From Chitiniphilus purpureus (GTDB lineage Bacteria; Pseudomonadota; Gammaproteobacteria; Burkholderiales; Chitinibacteraceae), in assembly GCF_025642115.1 (NCBI RefSeq), contig NZ_CP106753.1, positions 3,783,501-3,847,500 of the forward strand: 64,000 bases of DNA. The letters run 5' to 3'. The notes under the pieces are model-generated. The model was not told where the DNA came from. It searched no databases and saw nothing but the letters and a program-made list of their open reading frames with translations. Position numbers and translations under genes: made by a program. Position 1 is the first letter of the stretch; every line of letters begins with the position of its first letter. This document shows, in pieces, positions 19,022 through 29,957 of this stretch.

Positions 19022-20449
19022 TCAGCCGACTTTTTTCTTCAAAAGTTCCAGCGCCATCGCCGGATTGGCTTTGCCGCCGCTGCCCTTCATCACCTGCCCC
19101 ACCAGGGCGTTGAGCGCCTTTTCCTTGCCGGCACGGTATTCCTCGATCGCCTTGGGGTTGGCTGCGAGCACCGCATCGACAATGGCTTCGATCGCGCCGG
19201 TATCGGTCTCCTGCTTCAGGCCATCCCGTTCGATGATGGCGTCGGCGGGCAACCCCTCTTCCCACATCTTCCTGAGCACATCCTTGGCGGTCTTGTTGTT
19301 GAGGGTGCTGTCCATCACCCGCTTGATCAGCGCGGCCAATGCGTCGGCCGCGACCGGGCTTGCGCTGATGTCCTTTTCCTCGCGGTTCAGCGTGGCGCTG
19401 ATGTCGCCCATGATCCAGTTGCTGGCGAGCTTGGCGTCGGCACCGGCAGCCACCGTGGCCTCGTAGTAGGCCGCGAGGGCCTTGGAGGCGGTCAGCGTCA
19501 CGGCGTCGTAGGCGGGAATGCCGTATTGCTGCACGAAGCGCGCCTGCATCGCTGCCGGCAACTCCGGCAGTTCGCCGCGTACCCGCTCGATCCATTCCTC
19601 GGAAATCACCAGCGGCGGCAGGTCCGGGTCGGGGAAATAGCGGTAGTCGTGCGCGTCTTCCTTGCTGCGCATGGCACGGGTTTCGCCGGTATCCGGGTTG
19701 AACAGCACGGTGGCCTGCTGCACCTTGCCGCCATCCTCGATCAGCTCGATCTGGTACTGCACCTCGGCCTTGATCGCCTGCTCAATGAACTTGAAGCTGT
19801 TGAGGTTCTTGATCTCGCGCCGGGTGCCGAACTCGGCCTGCCCTTCAGGGCGCACCGACACGTTCACGTCGCAGCGGAACGAGCCCTCCTGCATATTGCC
19901 GTCGCAGATGCCGATCCAGGTCACCAAGGAGTACAGCGCCTTGGCATACGCCACCGCCTCGGCCGCCGAACGCATTTCCGGCTCGGACACGATTTCCAAC
20001 AGCGGCGTGCCGGCGCGGTTCAGATCGATGCCCGATGCGCCGTGGAAATCCTCGTGCACCGATTTGCCGGCATCTTCTTCCAGATGGGCGCGGGTCAGGT
20101 TGATCACCTTGTCGACGCCGTCGACATGGATGGTGAGGCTGCCGCCCTCGACCACCGGCAGCTCGAACTGGCTGATCTGGTAGCCCTTGGGCAGATCGGG
20201 GTAGAAGTAATTCTTGCGGGCGAACACCGAGCGGCGGTTCACCTTGCCGCCGATGGCAAGGCCGAACTGGATGGCCTTCTCGACAGCCATCTTGTTCATC
20301 ACCGGCAGCGCGCCGGGCAAGGCGATATCGACCACGGCGGTCTGCGTGTTGGGCGCGGCACCGAAGGCGGTGCTGGCACCCGAGAAGATCTTGGACTGGG
20401 TGGTGAGCTGGGTATGCACTTCCAGCCCGATGACGACTTCCCACTTCAT
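19022..20449 (-). CDS. gatB: Asp-tRNA(Asn)/Glu-tRNA(Gln) amidotransferase subunit B
   Basis: 475 residues; the tRNA-binding and kinase subunit of GatCAB, which converts mischarged Glu-tRNA(Gln) and Asp-tRNA(Asn) to the amide forms. It starts [20 protein letters not shown] and shows [27 protein letters not shown] and [20 protein letters not shown], all GatB signatures, with the C-terminal helical tail domain ending LLKKKVG. It is last in the leftward gatC-gmhA-gatA-gatB group, 114 bases after gatA, and is followed by a strong terminator. Confidence 0.97.
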   Translation of the reverse strand: MKWEVVIGLEVHTQLTTQSKIFSGASTAFGAAPNTQTAVVDIALPGALPVMNKMAVEKAIQFGLAIGGKVNRRSVFARKNYFYPDLPKGYQISQFELPVVEGGSLTIHVDGVDKVINLTRAHLEEDAGKSVHEDFHGASGIDLNRAGTPLLEIVSEPEMRSAAEAVAYAKALYSLVTWIGICDGNMQEGSFRCDVNVSVRPEGQAEFGTRREIKNLNSFKFIEQAIKAEVQYQIELIEDGGKVQQATVLFNPDTGETRAMRSKEDAHDYRYFPDPDLPPLVISEEWIERVRGELPELPAAMQARFVQQYGIPAYDAVTLTASKALAAYYEATVAAGADAKLASNWIMGDISATLNREEKDISASPVAADALAALIKRVMDSTLNNKTAKDVLRKMWEEGLPADAIIERDGLKQETDTGAIEAIVDAVLAANPKAIEEYRAGKEKALNALVGQVMKGSGGKANPAMALELLKKKVG

Positions 20450-20563
20450 TGCATGTCTCGCATCAAGAGCGGGAAGGCAGGGAGGGAAGGAGCAAACAGG
20501 GACAGCGGCATGCCAGCGCGCCGTTGCCCCGCCCTCTTCCCGCGTCTTCCTTCCCTGGTCGGA

Positions 20564-22015
20564 TCACAGGGCGGGCGCCTTGCAGTGCCAGTCGGTTGCC
20601 AGCTGGAACCGATGGGCCGCGTTCAACAAGCGCGCCTCGCTGAAATAGTTGCCGATCAGCTGCAGGCCCACCGGGCGGCCGTTGCTGCCGAAGCCGGCCG
20701 GTACGCTCAGCGCCGGCAGGCCGGCGAGGTTCACGCCCAGCGTGTAGATGTCGGCAAGGTACATCGCCACCGGATCGTCGCGCTTCTCGCCCAGGTTCCA
20801 CGCCGTGGTCGGCGCCACCGGGCCGGCGATCACGTCGCACTGGGCAAAGGCGGCCTGGAAATCGTTGGCGATCAGCCGGCGGATCTTCTGCGCCTGCAGA
20901 TAGTAGGCGTCGTAGTAGCCGTGCGAGAGCACATAGGTGCCGGTCAGGATGCGGCGCTTCACTTCCCAGCCGAAGCCCTCGGCGCGGGTCTGTTCGTACA
21001 TGCCATTGAGGCCGTCGAACTGTGCGGCACGATGGCCGTAGCGCACGCCATCGAAGCGGCTGAGGTTGCTCGACGCCTCGGCCGGCGCGATCACGTAGTA
21101 CGACGGGATCGCCAGCTCGGTGTTGGGCAGGCTGACCTCGACCACCTCGGCCCCGAGCTTGCGGTACTCGGCGATGGCCGCGTCGATGACACCGGCCACG
21201 TCCTGCGCGAGGCCATCGGCGAAGTATTCCTTGGGCAGGCCAATGCGCAGGCCGGCCAGCGGTCGATCCAGATCGCGGGCGTAGTCCTCGCGTTCGCGCG
21301 CAAGGCTGGTCGCGTCACGCGCATCGAACTCCGCCATCACGTTCAGGAGCAGCGCACAATCCTCGGCGCTCCTGGCCATCGGGCCGCCCTGATCGAGCGA
21401 GCTGGCGTAGGCGATCATGCCAAAGCGCGATACCACGCCGTAGGTCGGCTTGATGCCGGTGATGCCGCAGAAGCTCGCCGGCTGCCGGATCGAGCCGCCG
21501 GTGTCGGTGCCGGTGGCGATCGGAGCGAGCCGCGCCGCAACGGCGGCGGCCGAGCCACCCGAGCTGCCACCCGGCACGGCGGCACCATCCCAGGGGTTCT
21601 TCACCGCGCCGAAATGGCTGTTCTCGTTGGACGAGCCCATGGCGAACTCATCCATGTTGGTGCGGCCGAGCGTGACTAGGCCCGCGGCCTGGCACTGCTC
21701 CACGACATGCGCCGAGTACGGCGAGACGAAGTCGCCGAGCATCTTCGAGCCGCAGGTGGTGCGCCAGCCTTCCTGGCAGAAGATATCCTTGTGCGCCACC
21801 GGGATGCCGGCAAGCGGCCCCGCGCTGCCATCGGCGCGCGCCTGGTCGGCTGCCCGCGCTTCAGCCAGCGTCTTCTGGCGATCGAGCGTGATATAGACGT
21901 TGAGCGCGCCGTTGTGCCGCTCGGCACGATCGAGGAATTCGGTAGCGAGCTCGACGGCGGAGACCTGTTTGGCCGCCAGTGCTGCGGCCAGTTGCTTGAG
22001 CGAGGATTCGATCAT
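20564..22015 (-). CDS. gatA: Asp-tRNA(Asn)/Glu-tRNA(Gln) amidotransferase subunit A
   Basis: 483 residues; the glutaminase subunit, an amidase-signature serine hydrolase. The Ser-cisSer-Lys triad is visible: the Lys in [17 protein letters not shown] (residue 76), the cis-Ser region [16 protein letters not shown] and the nucleophile in [16 protein letters not shown]. It releases ammonia from glutamine for the GatB reaction. It lies just after gmhA (9 bases between) and 114 bases ahead of gatB on the minus strand. Confidence 0.97.
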   Translation of the reverse strand: MIESSLKQLAAALAAKQVSAVELATEFLDRAERHNGALNVYITLDRQKTLAEARAADQARADGSAGPLAGIPVAHKDIFCQEGWRTTCGSKMLGDFVSPYSAHVVEQCQAAGLVTLGRTNMDEFAMGSSNENSHFGAVKNPWDGAAVPGGSSGGSAAAVAARLAPIATGTDTGGSIRQPASFCGITGIKPTYGVVSRFGMIAYASSLDQGGPMARSAEDCALLLNVMAEFDARDATSLAREREDYARDLDRPLAGLRIGLPKEYFADGLAQDVAGVIDAAIAEYRKLGAEVVEVSLPNTELAIPSYYVIAPAEASSNLSRFDGVRYGHRAAQFDGLNGMYEQTRAEGFGWEVKRRILTGTYVLSHGYYDAYYLQAQKIRRLIANDFQAAFAQCDVIAGPVAPTTAWNLGEKRDDPVAMYLADIYTLGVNLAGLPALSVPAGFGSNGRPVGLQLIGNYFSEARLLNAAHRFQLATDWHCKAPAL

Positions 22016-22024
22016 GTGGGGATT

Positions 22025-22615
22025 TCAGTTGGCGGGCACGTGGCCCATGCCACGCTCGACCAGATCGATCAGCGTGTGGATGACCTTGATGTGGATTTCC
22101 TGGATGCGGTCGGCGTAGCCGAAGTGCGGCACGATGATCTCGACATCGGCCGCGCCCTTGAGCTTGCCGCCATCCTTGCCCATCAGCAGGATGACCTGCA
22201 TGCCGCGCACCCGCGCCTCTTCGACCGCGCGGATCACGTTGGCCGAATTGCCGCTGGTGGTGATGCCGAGCAGCACGTCGCCCGGGCGGCCGAATGCCGC
22301 CACCTGGCGCGCGAAGATCTCGTTGAAGCCATAGTCGTTGCCGACACAGGTGATATGCGACGGATCGGATACCGCCATCGCCGGCATGGCCGGGCGATCG
22401 TCGCGGTAGCGGCCCGACAGTTCCTCGGCGAAATGCATCGCATCGCAGTGCGAACCGCCGTTGCCGCAGGAGATGGCCTTGCCGCCATTGCGGAAAGCGT
22501 GCACCAGCACCTTGGCCGCGGCATCGATGGCGGCGAAGAACGCATCGTCGGCGCGTACCCGCTCCAGCAGCGCAGCCGCCTCGTCGAAATGGGCACGGAC
22601 GTGGGAGAGACTCAT
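22025..22615 (-). CDS. gmhA: Sedoheptulose-7-phosphate isomerase
   Basis: 196 residues of SIS-domain fold. GmhA turns sedoheptulose 7-phosphate into D-glycero-D-manno-heptose 7-phosphate, the first step toward ADP-heptose for the LPS inner core. Seen: [54 protein letters not shown] and [20 protein letters not shown], all very close to the E. coli protein and unlike DiaA. The start overlaps the gatC stop by 4 bases and the stop is 9 bases before gatA, so it is co-translated within the gat operon, an unusual location. Confidence 0.93.
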   Translation of the reverse strand: MSLSHVRAHFDEAAALLERVRADDAFFAAIDAAAKVLVHAFRNGGKAISCGNGGSHCDAMHFAEELSGRYRDDRPAMPAMAVSDPSHITCVGNDYGFNEIFARQVAAFGRPGDVLLGITTSGNSANVIRAVEEARVRGMQVILLMGKDGGKLKGAADVEIIVPHFGYADRIQEIHIKVIHTLIDLVERGMGHVPAN

Positions 22616-22899
22616 TCGATCACCTTGGGTACCAGATAAAGGCCGTTTTCCACCGCAGGCGCCACCGCCTGGAACGCCTCGCGCCGATCGGGCGCGGTGA
22701 CCTCGTCCTCGCGCAGCCGCAGGTGCACATCCTGGGCGTGCGCCATCGGCGCGATGCCGGCAGTATCGACGGCGCGCATCTGGTCGATCAGATGCAGGAT
22801 GCGGTTCAGCTGAGTCTGGGTGGCGGCAAGCTCGGCGTCGGTGACGGCGATGCGCGCGAGCCGGGCGATACGTTTGACGTCGTCGGACGACAGCGACAT
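22612..22899 (-). CDS. gatC: Asp-tRNA(Asn)/Glu-tRNA(Gln) amidotransferase subunit C
   Basis: 95 residues; the small belt subunit that holds GatA and GatB together. The N terminus [20 protein letters not shown] and the C-terminal [20 protein letters not shown] followed by [12 protein letters not shown] are standard GatC. The ATG at 22899 has AAGGAAA upstream; the frame continues open to 23124, but without family similarity. It heads the leftward operon and is divergent from mreB with about 250 bases between, which must hold both promoters. Confidence 0.95.
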   Translation of the reverse strand: MSLSSDDVKRIARLARIAVTDAELAATQTQLNRILHLIDQMRAVDTAGIAPMAHAQDVHLRLREDEVTAPDRREAFQAVAPAVENGLYLVPKVIE

Positions 22900-22970
22900 G
22901 GTGTGATTTTCCTTTCGCTTGCGGGGTGCCGCGTACGTGGCGCCGTTAACAAAGCGGCCCCCCAACCTGA

Positions 22971-24194
<1,224 letters not shown>

Positions 24195-24257
24195 TCCTCG
24201 CTTGTACCGTGAGGCGGGGCTGGACCCCGCCTGTTTGATTCGTCAGCACCGTACCCC

Positions 24258-25142
24258 ATGCAAGCGACCCAACCCGCCTTTTTCAAGCAAGGCCCGAAGC
24301 CGCTGACGCGGCTTCTGATCTTTTCGACGCTCTCCATCGTCCTGATGGTGGGCGATGCGCATTACGCGATGCTGGGCCGGCTGCGCGAACAGGTGTCGTT
24401 CGTGCTCTACCCGTTCCAATGGCTGGCCACCGCGCCGTTCGCTGCGCTGCATTCGGCACGCGATTTCTTCACCCGGCAGACCGAGCTGATCGCCGAGAAC
24501 CGCAAGCTCAACGATGCGTTGCTGACCGCACGCGCCAAGGCGATGCAGCTTGACGCCGTGGCAGCCGAGAACGCGCAGCTGCGCGCGCTCTCCGAACATC
24601 GCCGCACCACCAGCCGGCCCAGCCAGTTGGCCGAGATCCTGTACAACGGCCGCGATCCGTTCTCGGCCAAGCTGATCGTCGACTCGGGCGAACAGCGGGG
24701 TACGCGGCCGGGCAAGATCGTCGTCGATACCAGCGGCGTGGTCGGTCAGGTGGTGCGGGTGCAGCCCCTGACTGCCGAGGTGCGGCTGATCAGCGACCGC
24801 AACCATGTGGTGCCGGTGATGGTGCAGCGCAGCCAGTTGCGCACCGTGGTCTACGGCATGGGCGCGGGCCATCCGCTCGAAGTGCGCTACCTGCCGCCCA
24901 ACGCCGACATCAAGGTCGGCGACACGCTCATCACCTCCGGGCTGGACGGCCTGTACGCGCCGGGGCTGCCGGTGGCCAAGGTGGCCCGGATCGAGCGACA
25001 GGCAGGGTCGCCGTTTCCGCGTATCGAGGCACAGGCACTTGCCGGCATCGGCCAGCATCGCTTTCTGCTGATCCTGGACAACCCGGCGGCGCCGGCACCC
25101 TATCCGGATGCCTCAGCCGTTGCCGCCAAGCGAGCGCCCTGA
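24258..25142 (+). CDS. mreC: Rod-shape-determining protein MreC
   Basis: 294 residues. An N-terminal transmembrane helix (LLIFSTLSIVLMVGDAHYAM) is followed by a coiled coil (about residues 75-115, rich in E-N-x-x-L) and then the two beta-barrel domains, with EILYNGRDPFSAKLIVDSGE, DTSGVVGQVVRVQPLTAEVR and VGDTLITSGLDGLYAPGLPV. MreC is a periplasmic scaffold of the elongasome that activates PBP2. Its stop shares one base with the mreD start. Confidence 0.95.
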   Translation: MQATQPAFFKQGPKPLTRLLIFSTLSIVLMVGDAHYAMLGRLREQVSFVLYPFQWLATAPFAALHSARDFFTRQTELIAENRKLNDALLTARAKAMQLDAVAAENAQLRALSEHRRTTSRPSQLAEILYNGRDPFSAKLIVDSGEQRGTRPGKIVVDTSGVVGQVVRVQPLTAEVRLISDRNHVVPVMVQRSQLRTVVYGMGAGHPLEVRYLPPNADIKVGDTLITSGLDGLYAPGLPVAKVARIERQAGSPFPRIEAQALAGIGQHRFLLILDNPAAPAPYPDASAVAAKRAP

Positions 25143-25648
25143 TGCCCGTTTCCAGCCACCTCCTGCGCCCGGTACGCCCCAGCCTGATCTTCCTGACCCT
25201 GCTGGGTGCGCTCATGCTCAACCTGCTGCCGTGGCAACTGGCCGGCGGGCACTTCGCGCCCGATTTCGTTGCGCTGCTGCTGCTGTACTGGACGCTGAAC
25301 CAGCCGCGCCGGATCGGCGTGGGCTGGGCCTTCCTGCTTGGCGTGGTGATGGACGTGGCCAACAGCAACATCCTGGGCCAGCATGCACTGGCGTATTCGG
25401 TGATCAGCTATCTGGTGCTGTCGCGCCAGCGCCGGATCAACATCTATCCATTCTGGCAGCAGGCGTTGGTGGTGCTGGGCCTGCTGCTGCTGGCGCAGCT
25501 CTTGATGGCCGGGCTGCGCTTTGCCATCGGTTCGGAGACGGTCGGCCCCGGCTACTTCGTCAGCCCCTTCGTCGCCGCGTTTTTGTGGGTGCCGCTTTCC
25601 AATCTGCTGCTGGTCTACCAGCGGACGCGCGTGCCCGATTCGATATGA
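25142..25648 (+). CDS. mreD: Rod-shape-determining protein MreD
   Basis: 168 residues, strongly hydrophobic with about five transmembrane segments. Features typical of the family are LLPWQLAGGHFAPDFVALLL near the start and GVVMDVANSNILGQHALAYS in the middle. MreD is an inner-membrane partner of MreC and MrdA. The start overlaps the mreC stop by one base and the stop overlaps the mrdA start (ATGA), indicating coupled translation. Confidence 0.94.
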   Translation: MPVSSHLLRPVRPSLIFLTLLGALMLNLLPWQLAGGHFAPDFVALLLLYWTLNQPRRIGVGWAFLLGVVMDVANSNILGQHALAYSVISYLVLSRQRRINIYPFWQQALVVLGLLLLAQLLMAGLRFAIGSETVGPGYFVSPFVAAFLWVPLSNLLLVYQRTRVPDSI

Positions 25649-27603
25649 GCCGGCGTCCCATGTTCGGCGCGCCGCCCCGGGGCAAGACGCGCCGCAACAG
25701 CAGCAACGAGTTGAAGAACGGCCGGGCCGAGCGCAGCGCCTACGAGCTGCGGCTCGTGACCGCGGTGCTGTTCGTGCTGATCCTGTTCGGCGTGCTGCTG
25801 GCACGCTTTGTCTGGCTGCAGGGCATCCAGCACGACAAGTACATGACGCTGGCCGAGGCCAACCGTATCTCGCTGGTGCCGGTGCCGCCCTCGCGCGGCA
25901 TCATCCGCGACCGCAATGGCGAGATCCTGGCGCACAACTACTCGGCCTATACGCTGGAGGTCGTCCCGGCCCGGATAGCCGACCTGGACACGCTCATCAC
26001 CGAGCTCAACCAGATCGTGCCGATCACACCCAAGGACCGGCGCCGCTTCAAGAAGCTGCAGGAGGAGAGCAAGGAATTCGAATCATTGCCGATCAAGACC
26101 CGGCTCACCGATGCCGAAGTGGCACGCTTTGCGGCCAGCAGTTACCGCTTTCCGGGGGTCGAGATCAAGGCACGGCTATTCCGCCACTATCCACAGGGCG
26201 AGGTGGGCTCGCACCTGGTCGGCTACATCGGGCGCATCAACGACCGCGACCTGACCGAGCTGGAAAAGAACGGCATGCTCGCCAATTACCGCGGCAGCGA
26301 GCACATCGGCAAGATCGGCATCGAAGCGAGCTATGAGCGCTACCTGCATGGCGTGACCGGCTTCGAGGAGGTCGAGATCGACGCGAACGGCCGTGCCGTG
26401 CGTACCTTGCGCCGTGTCTCGCCGCGCCCTGGGCACGATCTGATGCTGTCGGTGGACATCCGGCTGCAGCGCGTGGTCGAGACGCTGTTCGCCGGCCGGC
26501 GTGGCGCGCTGGTGGCGATCGACCCGGCCAACGGCGGTGTGCTCGCCTTCGTCTCGATGCCGGGGTTCGACCCCAACCTGTTCGTTGACGGCATCGATCC
26601 GCAAAGCTGGAAGGATTTGAACGAAAGCCCGGACAAGCCGCTGCTGAACCGGGCGCTGCGTGGTGAATACCCGCCCGGCTCCACCTTCAAACCCTTCATG
26701 GCGATGGCGGCACTGGAGGGCGATTTCCCGCTGGTGCGCCAGACCATCGCCGACCCGGGCTACTTCCTGTTCGGCGGGCATCGCTTTCGCGACTCCAAGG
26801 CCGGCGGCCACGGCAGCATGAACTTCGACCGCTCGCTCACCGTGTCGAGCGACACCTACTACTACCAGCTGGCGGTGCAGATGGGCATCGACTACATCGC
26901 CGACTTCATGGCCGGGCTCGACTTCGGCCGCCAGACCGGCATCGACCTGCCGGGCGAGCGGCCCGGCGTGCTGCCGAGCCCGGAGTGGAAACGCAAACGG
27001 TTCCGCAATCCGGCACAACAGAAATGGTACGCCGGCGAAACGGTGTCGATCGGCATCGGCCAGGGTTACAACAGCTACACGCCGCTGCAGATGGCGCATG
27101 CGATGGCCACGCTGACCAACCATGGCGTCGCCTACCGGCCGCACGTGGTGGCCGATATCGTCGATCCCAATACCGGTACGCGCGTGCCAGTGGCACCGCG
27201 CCCCGAGCGGGTGCTGCCCTGGCAGCGCGGGAACACCGAGCGGGTGCTGCGTGGGCTCGCCAGCGTCATCACCAGCGGCACCGCCGCCAGCGTATTCCGC
27301 AACGCCGGCTACACCGCGGGCGGCAAGACCGGCACCGCCCAGGTGTTCTCGCTCAGGGGAGCCAAGTACAGCGCGCACAGCATCCACGAACGGCTGCGCG
27401 ATCACTCGTGGTTCATCGCCTTCGCCCCGCTCGAACAGCCTAGGATTGCGCTGGCGGTGATCGTGGAGAATGGCGGCTGGGGTGCCACCGCCGCCGCGCC
27501 GATCGCGCGCAAGGCGCTCGACTACTATCTGTTGGGCAAGGAGCCCGAGCCTGTCGCGCCCGAGGCCGCGCCCGCCCCTTCCCCGGAACCGCACAGTGAT
27601 TAA
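25645..27603 (+). CDS. mrdA: Penicillin-binding protein 2 (elongation transpeptidase)
   Basis: 652 residues; class B PBP that cross-links lateral-wall peptidoglycan. A single transmembrane helix lies near residues 35-55, followed by the pedestal with PSRGIIRDRNGEILAHNYSA. Active-site motifs are SxxK in PPGSTFKPFMA (Ser 346), SSD in TVSSDTYYYQLA and KTGT in AGGKTGTAQVFS (Lys 561). The ATG at 25645 overlaps the mreD stop by 4 bases; the frame is open further upstream to 25108, but that lies inside mreC and mreD. The proline-rich C-terminal tail (EPVAPEAAPAPSPEPH) is variable in this family. Confidence 0.96.
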   Translation: MSRRPMFGAPPRGKTRRNSSNELKNGRAERSAYELRLVTAVLFVLILFGVLLARFVWLQGIQHDKYMTLAEANRISLVPVPPSRGIIRDRNGEILAHNYSAYTLEVVPARIADLDTLITELNQIVPITPKDRRRFKKLQEESKEFESLPIKTRLTDAEVARFAASSYRFPGVEIKARLFRHYPQGEVGSHLVGYIGRINDRDLTELEKNGMLANYRGSEHIGKIGIEASYERYLHGVTGFEEVEIDANGRAVRTLRRVSPRPGHDLMLSVDIRLQRVVETLFAGRRGALVAIDPANGGVLAFVSMPGFDPNLFVDGIDPQSWKDLNESPDKPLLNRALRGEYPPGSTFKPFMAMAALEGDFPLVRQTIADPGYFLFGGHRFRDSKAGGHGSMNFDRSLTVSSDTYYYQLAVQMGIDYIADFMAGLDFGRQTGIDLPGERPGVLPSPEWKRKRFRNPAQQKWYAGETVSIGIGQGYNSYTPLQMAHAMATLTNHGVAYRPHVVADIVDPNTGTRVPVAPRPERVLPWQRGNTERVLRGLASVITSGTAASVFRNAGYTAGGKTGTAQVFSLRGAKYSAHSIHERLRDHSWFIAFAPLEQPRIALAVIVENGGWGATAAAPIARKALDYYLLGKEPEPVAPEAAPAPSPEPHSD

Positions 27604-28708
27604 GCAGCTCTGGCAACGCTTCAAGCAACCGATCGATCCGTGGCTGCTGCTGTTCACGCTGCTGGTGTTCCTGATCTCGGCGGTGCTGCTGTACTCGGCG
27701 TCGAACCAGGATACCGAGCGCGTCTCGGACAAGATGACCTTCATGGGCATTTCGCTGGCGCTGATGTGGTGCGTGGCCAGCATCCGTCAGCAGACCTGGA
27801 TGCGCCTGGCACTGCCGGCCTACGTCACCGGCGTGGTACTGCTGCTGGCAGTCGAGTTCTTCGGTGTCACGAGCCATGGCGCCACGCGCTGGCTCAATGT
27901 CGGCATCACCCGTATCCAGCCCTCCGAACTGATGCGGATCGCGCTGCCGCTGATGCTCGCCTGGTATTTCCACCATCACGAGGCGCACCTGGACTGGCGG
28001 CACTTCGTGGTCGCGGCGCTGATCATGGTGGTGCCGGTGGCGTTGATCCTGAAACAGCCCGATCTTGGCACGGCGTTGCTGATCGCCTCCTCGGGCTTCT
28101 ACGTGCTGTTCTTCGCCGGGCTGGCCTGGCGCGTGATCGGGCTTGGCATCATCGCCTTCGGTGTGCTGGCCTACGTGGTGACGCACTGGACGCTGTGTGT
28201 CCAGATCCTGCACGAGTACCAATGCCGCCGCATCAGCACCATGCTTGACCCGACCAGCGATCCGTTGGGGGCGGGCTACCACATCATCCAGGGCACCATC
28301 GCCATCGGCTCCGGCGGCTGGTTCGGCAAGGGCTGGCTCGCCGGCACCCAGACCCATCTTGACTTCATTCCCGAGCGCACCACCGACTTCATCTTCGCCG
28401 TCTACGGCGAGGAATTCGGCCTGATCGGCAATGTGGCGCTGATCGGACTCTATCTGCTGGTGATCGGCCGCGGCCTGCTGATCTCGCATGCCGCCTCCAC
28501 CACCTTCGGCCGGCTGCTTGCCGGGTCGATCGCGCTCAATTTCTTCACCTATGCCTTCGTCAACATGGGCATGGTGTCGGGCATCCTGCCCGTGGTCGGC
28601 GTGCCGCTGCCGCTGATTTCCTATGGCGGCACCTCGATGGTCTCCATCCTCGCCAGCTTCGGCCTTCTGATGAGTGTGCAGCGCGACCGCAAGCTGATGA
28701 AGGGATAG
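27596..28708 (+). CDS. rodA: SEDS peptidoglycan glycosyltransferase RodA
   Basis: 370 residues starting at GTG 27596, which overlaps the end of mrdA by 8 bases; the frame is open earlier but inside mrdA. Ten or so transmembrane helices. SEDS signatures: the GATRWLNVG segment, LKQPDLGTALLIASSGFYVL with the essential Asp of QPDLGT, the FGKGWLAGTQTHLDFIPERT loop and DFIFAVYGEEFGLIG, ending VGVPLPLISYGGTSM. RodA polymerises lipid II and works as a pair with the PBP2 just upstream. Confidence 0.95.
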   Translation: MIKQLWQRFKQPIDPWLLLFTLLVFLISAVLLYSASNQDTERVSDKMTFMGISLALMWCVASIRQQTWMRLALPAYVTGVVLLLAVEFFGVTSHGATRWLNVGITRIQPSELMRIALPLMLAWYFHHHEAHLDWRHFVVAALIMVVPVALILKQPDLGTALLIASSGFYVLFFAGLAWRVIGLGIIAFGVLAYVVTHWTLCVQILHEYQCRRISTMLDPTSDPLGAGYHIIQGTIAIGSGGWFGKGWLAGTQTHLDFIPERTTDFIFAVYGEEFGLIGNVALIGLYLLVIGRGLLISHAASTTFGRLLAGSIALNFFTYAFVNMGMVSGILPVVGVPLPLISYGGTSMVSILASFGLLMSVQRDRKLMKG

Positions 28709-28710
28709 AT

Positions 28711-28811
28711 GGTGAGGCGTGAGGAGTGAGAGGTGACTTCAAGTACACCAGCCACGGCGCGCCGTTTTTGACGTTGCTCTTGCACCTCACGCCTCACCCC
28801 TCACTCCTCAC
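28711..28811. repeat. Inverted repeat rich in TGAGG between rodA and rlpA
   Basis: The left arm GGTGAGGCGTGAGG (28711-28724) is exactly complementary to CCTCACGCCTCACC (28785-28798); on both sides the similarity continues as GAGTGAG/CTCACTC-type purine-rich repeats. The roughly 60-base interval contains the GC palindrome GGCGCGCC and a T5 run. The arms could form a long cruciform or a stem in the transcript just before the rlpA ribosome-binding site. I do not see a T-tract at its end, so it is not a normal terminator. Confidence 0.55.
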
Positions 28812-28832
28812 ATTTGTTTTGGAGGTGTCCGT

Positions 28833-29789
28833 TTGAAAGCCAGCTTGAAGATCATCGGCCTGGGCGCCTGTGCCATCCTGCTTGCCGCCTGCTCGAGCAC
28901 GCCCGGCCGCGCCCCGGCGCCGTCCCAGCCGCAGCCGCAGCCGCCAGTGACGGCCAGACCAGGGGCCGAACCGCCACCGCAGGCACCGCCGCCGGGCAGC
29001 AACCCCTGCGTCTACACCCGGGCCGGTGGGGGCGCCTTCTACAAGGACGACGGTCCGCTCGCCTTGCCCGACTGGATCGACGAGGTGCCCGAGCCCCTGC
29101 CCCGCGCCGAGCCGCTGCATCGCTTCGCCAACAACCCATATACCGTGCTCGGCCAGCACTTCGTACCGCTCAGGCAGGTGGGCGGGTACCGCGCGCGCGG
29201 CGTCGGTTCGTGGTACGGCCGCAAGTTCCACGGCCAGAAGACCTCCAGCGGCGAGATCTACGACATGTTCGCCATGACCGCCGCCTCACCGGTGCTGCCA
29301 GTGCCCAGCTACGCCCGGGTGACCAACGTGAAGAATGGCCGCAGCGTGGTGGTGCGGGTCAACGACCGCGGCCCCTTCCACAAGGGGCGGGTGATCGATC
29401 TGTCGTTCGTCGCGGCCTGCCGGCTCGGCTACGCGGTCGACGGCAGCGCCGAGGTGATCGTCGAGAGCCTGGGCCCCGGTGGCAGTCCACCCCCGGCCAC
29501 GGTGCTTGCCACGGTGGAGGCCCCGCCGGCGCGTCCGCCGGCGCCCGAATCCGTGGCTGGCCCGGGCGGCGTCTACCTGCAGCTGGGTGCCTTCTCGTCG
29601 CTGGCCAACGCCCAGGCCTTCCATGCGCGCCTGGCCGGTGAGCTGACGCCGGGCGCACCGCTTGCGATTCAGTCGGCGGGCACGCTGCACCGGGTGCGGC
29701 TCGGCCCCTACCCCGACCGGCAGGCGGCCGAGGCTGCCGCCAGGCAGCTTGCCGACACGCACGACCTGGCGGCGGTGATCGCCCGCTGA
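28833..29789 (+). CDS. rlpA: RlpA-family septal ring lytic transglycosylase, lipoprotein with SPOR domain
   Basis: 318 residues starting at TTG 28833, supported by GGAGGTG at 28821 and by the signal sequence that follows; no ATG gives this. The lipobox LLAAC puts the acylated Cys at residue 20. After a proline-rich linker comes the double-psi barrel with GVGSWYGRKFHGQKTSSGEI, MFAMTAASPVLPVPSYARVT and VVRVNDRGPFHKGRVIDLS, which includes the catalytic Asp and metal-site residues of RlpA. The C-terminal SPOR domain (VYLQLGAFSSLANAQAFHAR onward) binds denuded glycan at division sites. RlpA follows rodA in many Proteobacteria. Confidence 0.93.
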   Translation: MKASLKIIGLGACAILLAACSSTPGRAPAPSQPQPQPPVTARPGAEPPPQAPPPGSNPCVYTRAGGGAFYKDDGPLALPDWIDEVPEPLPRAEPLHRFANNPYTVLGQHFVPLRQVGGYRARGVGSWYGRKFHGQKTSSGEIYDMFAMTAASPVLPVPSYARVTNVKNGRSVVVRVNDRGPFHKGRVIDLSFVAACRLGYAVDGSAEVIVESLGPGGSPPPATVLATVEAPPARPPAPESVAGPGGVYLQLGAFSSLANAQAFHARLAGELTPGAPLAIQSAGTLHRVRLGPYPDRQAAEAAARQLADTHDLAAVIAR

Positions 29790-29957
29790 CCCTGCACGCC
29801 GTGCCGCGCCCCCCCGTGGCACGGTGCGCCCGGCGGCGGCGGATCGCTTCGCGCTTGCCAGCGTGGCGCTTTGGCCCAAGAATGAACCGAGCATGGTACC
29901 GTCGCAGGTACCGATAACAGCGGCGCACCGCGCCGCGCCTTCAGGAGATCGAGCATC

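Noticed and set aside
18905..21679. 924-codon plus-strand frame across gatB and gatA
   Set aside because: Antisense shadow of gatB and gatA; no family motif.
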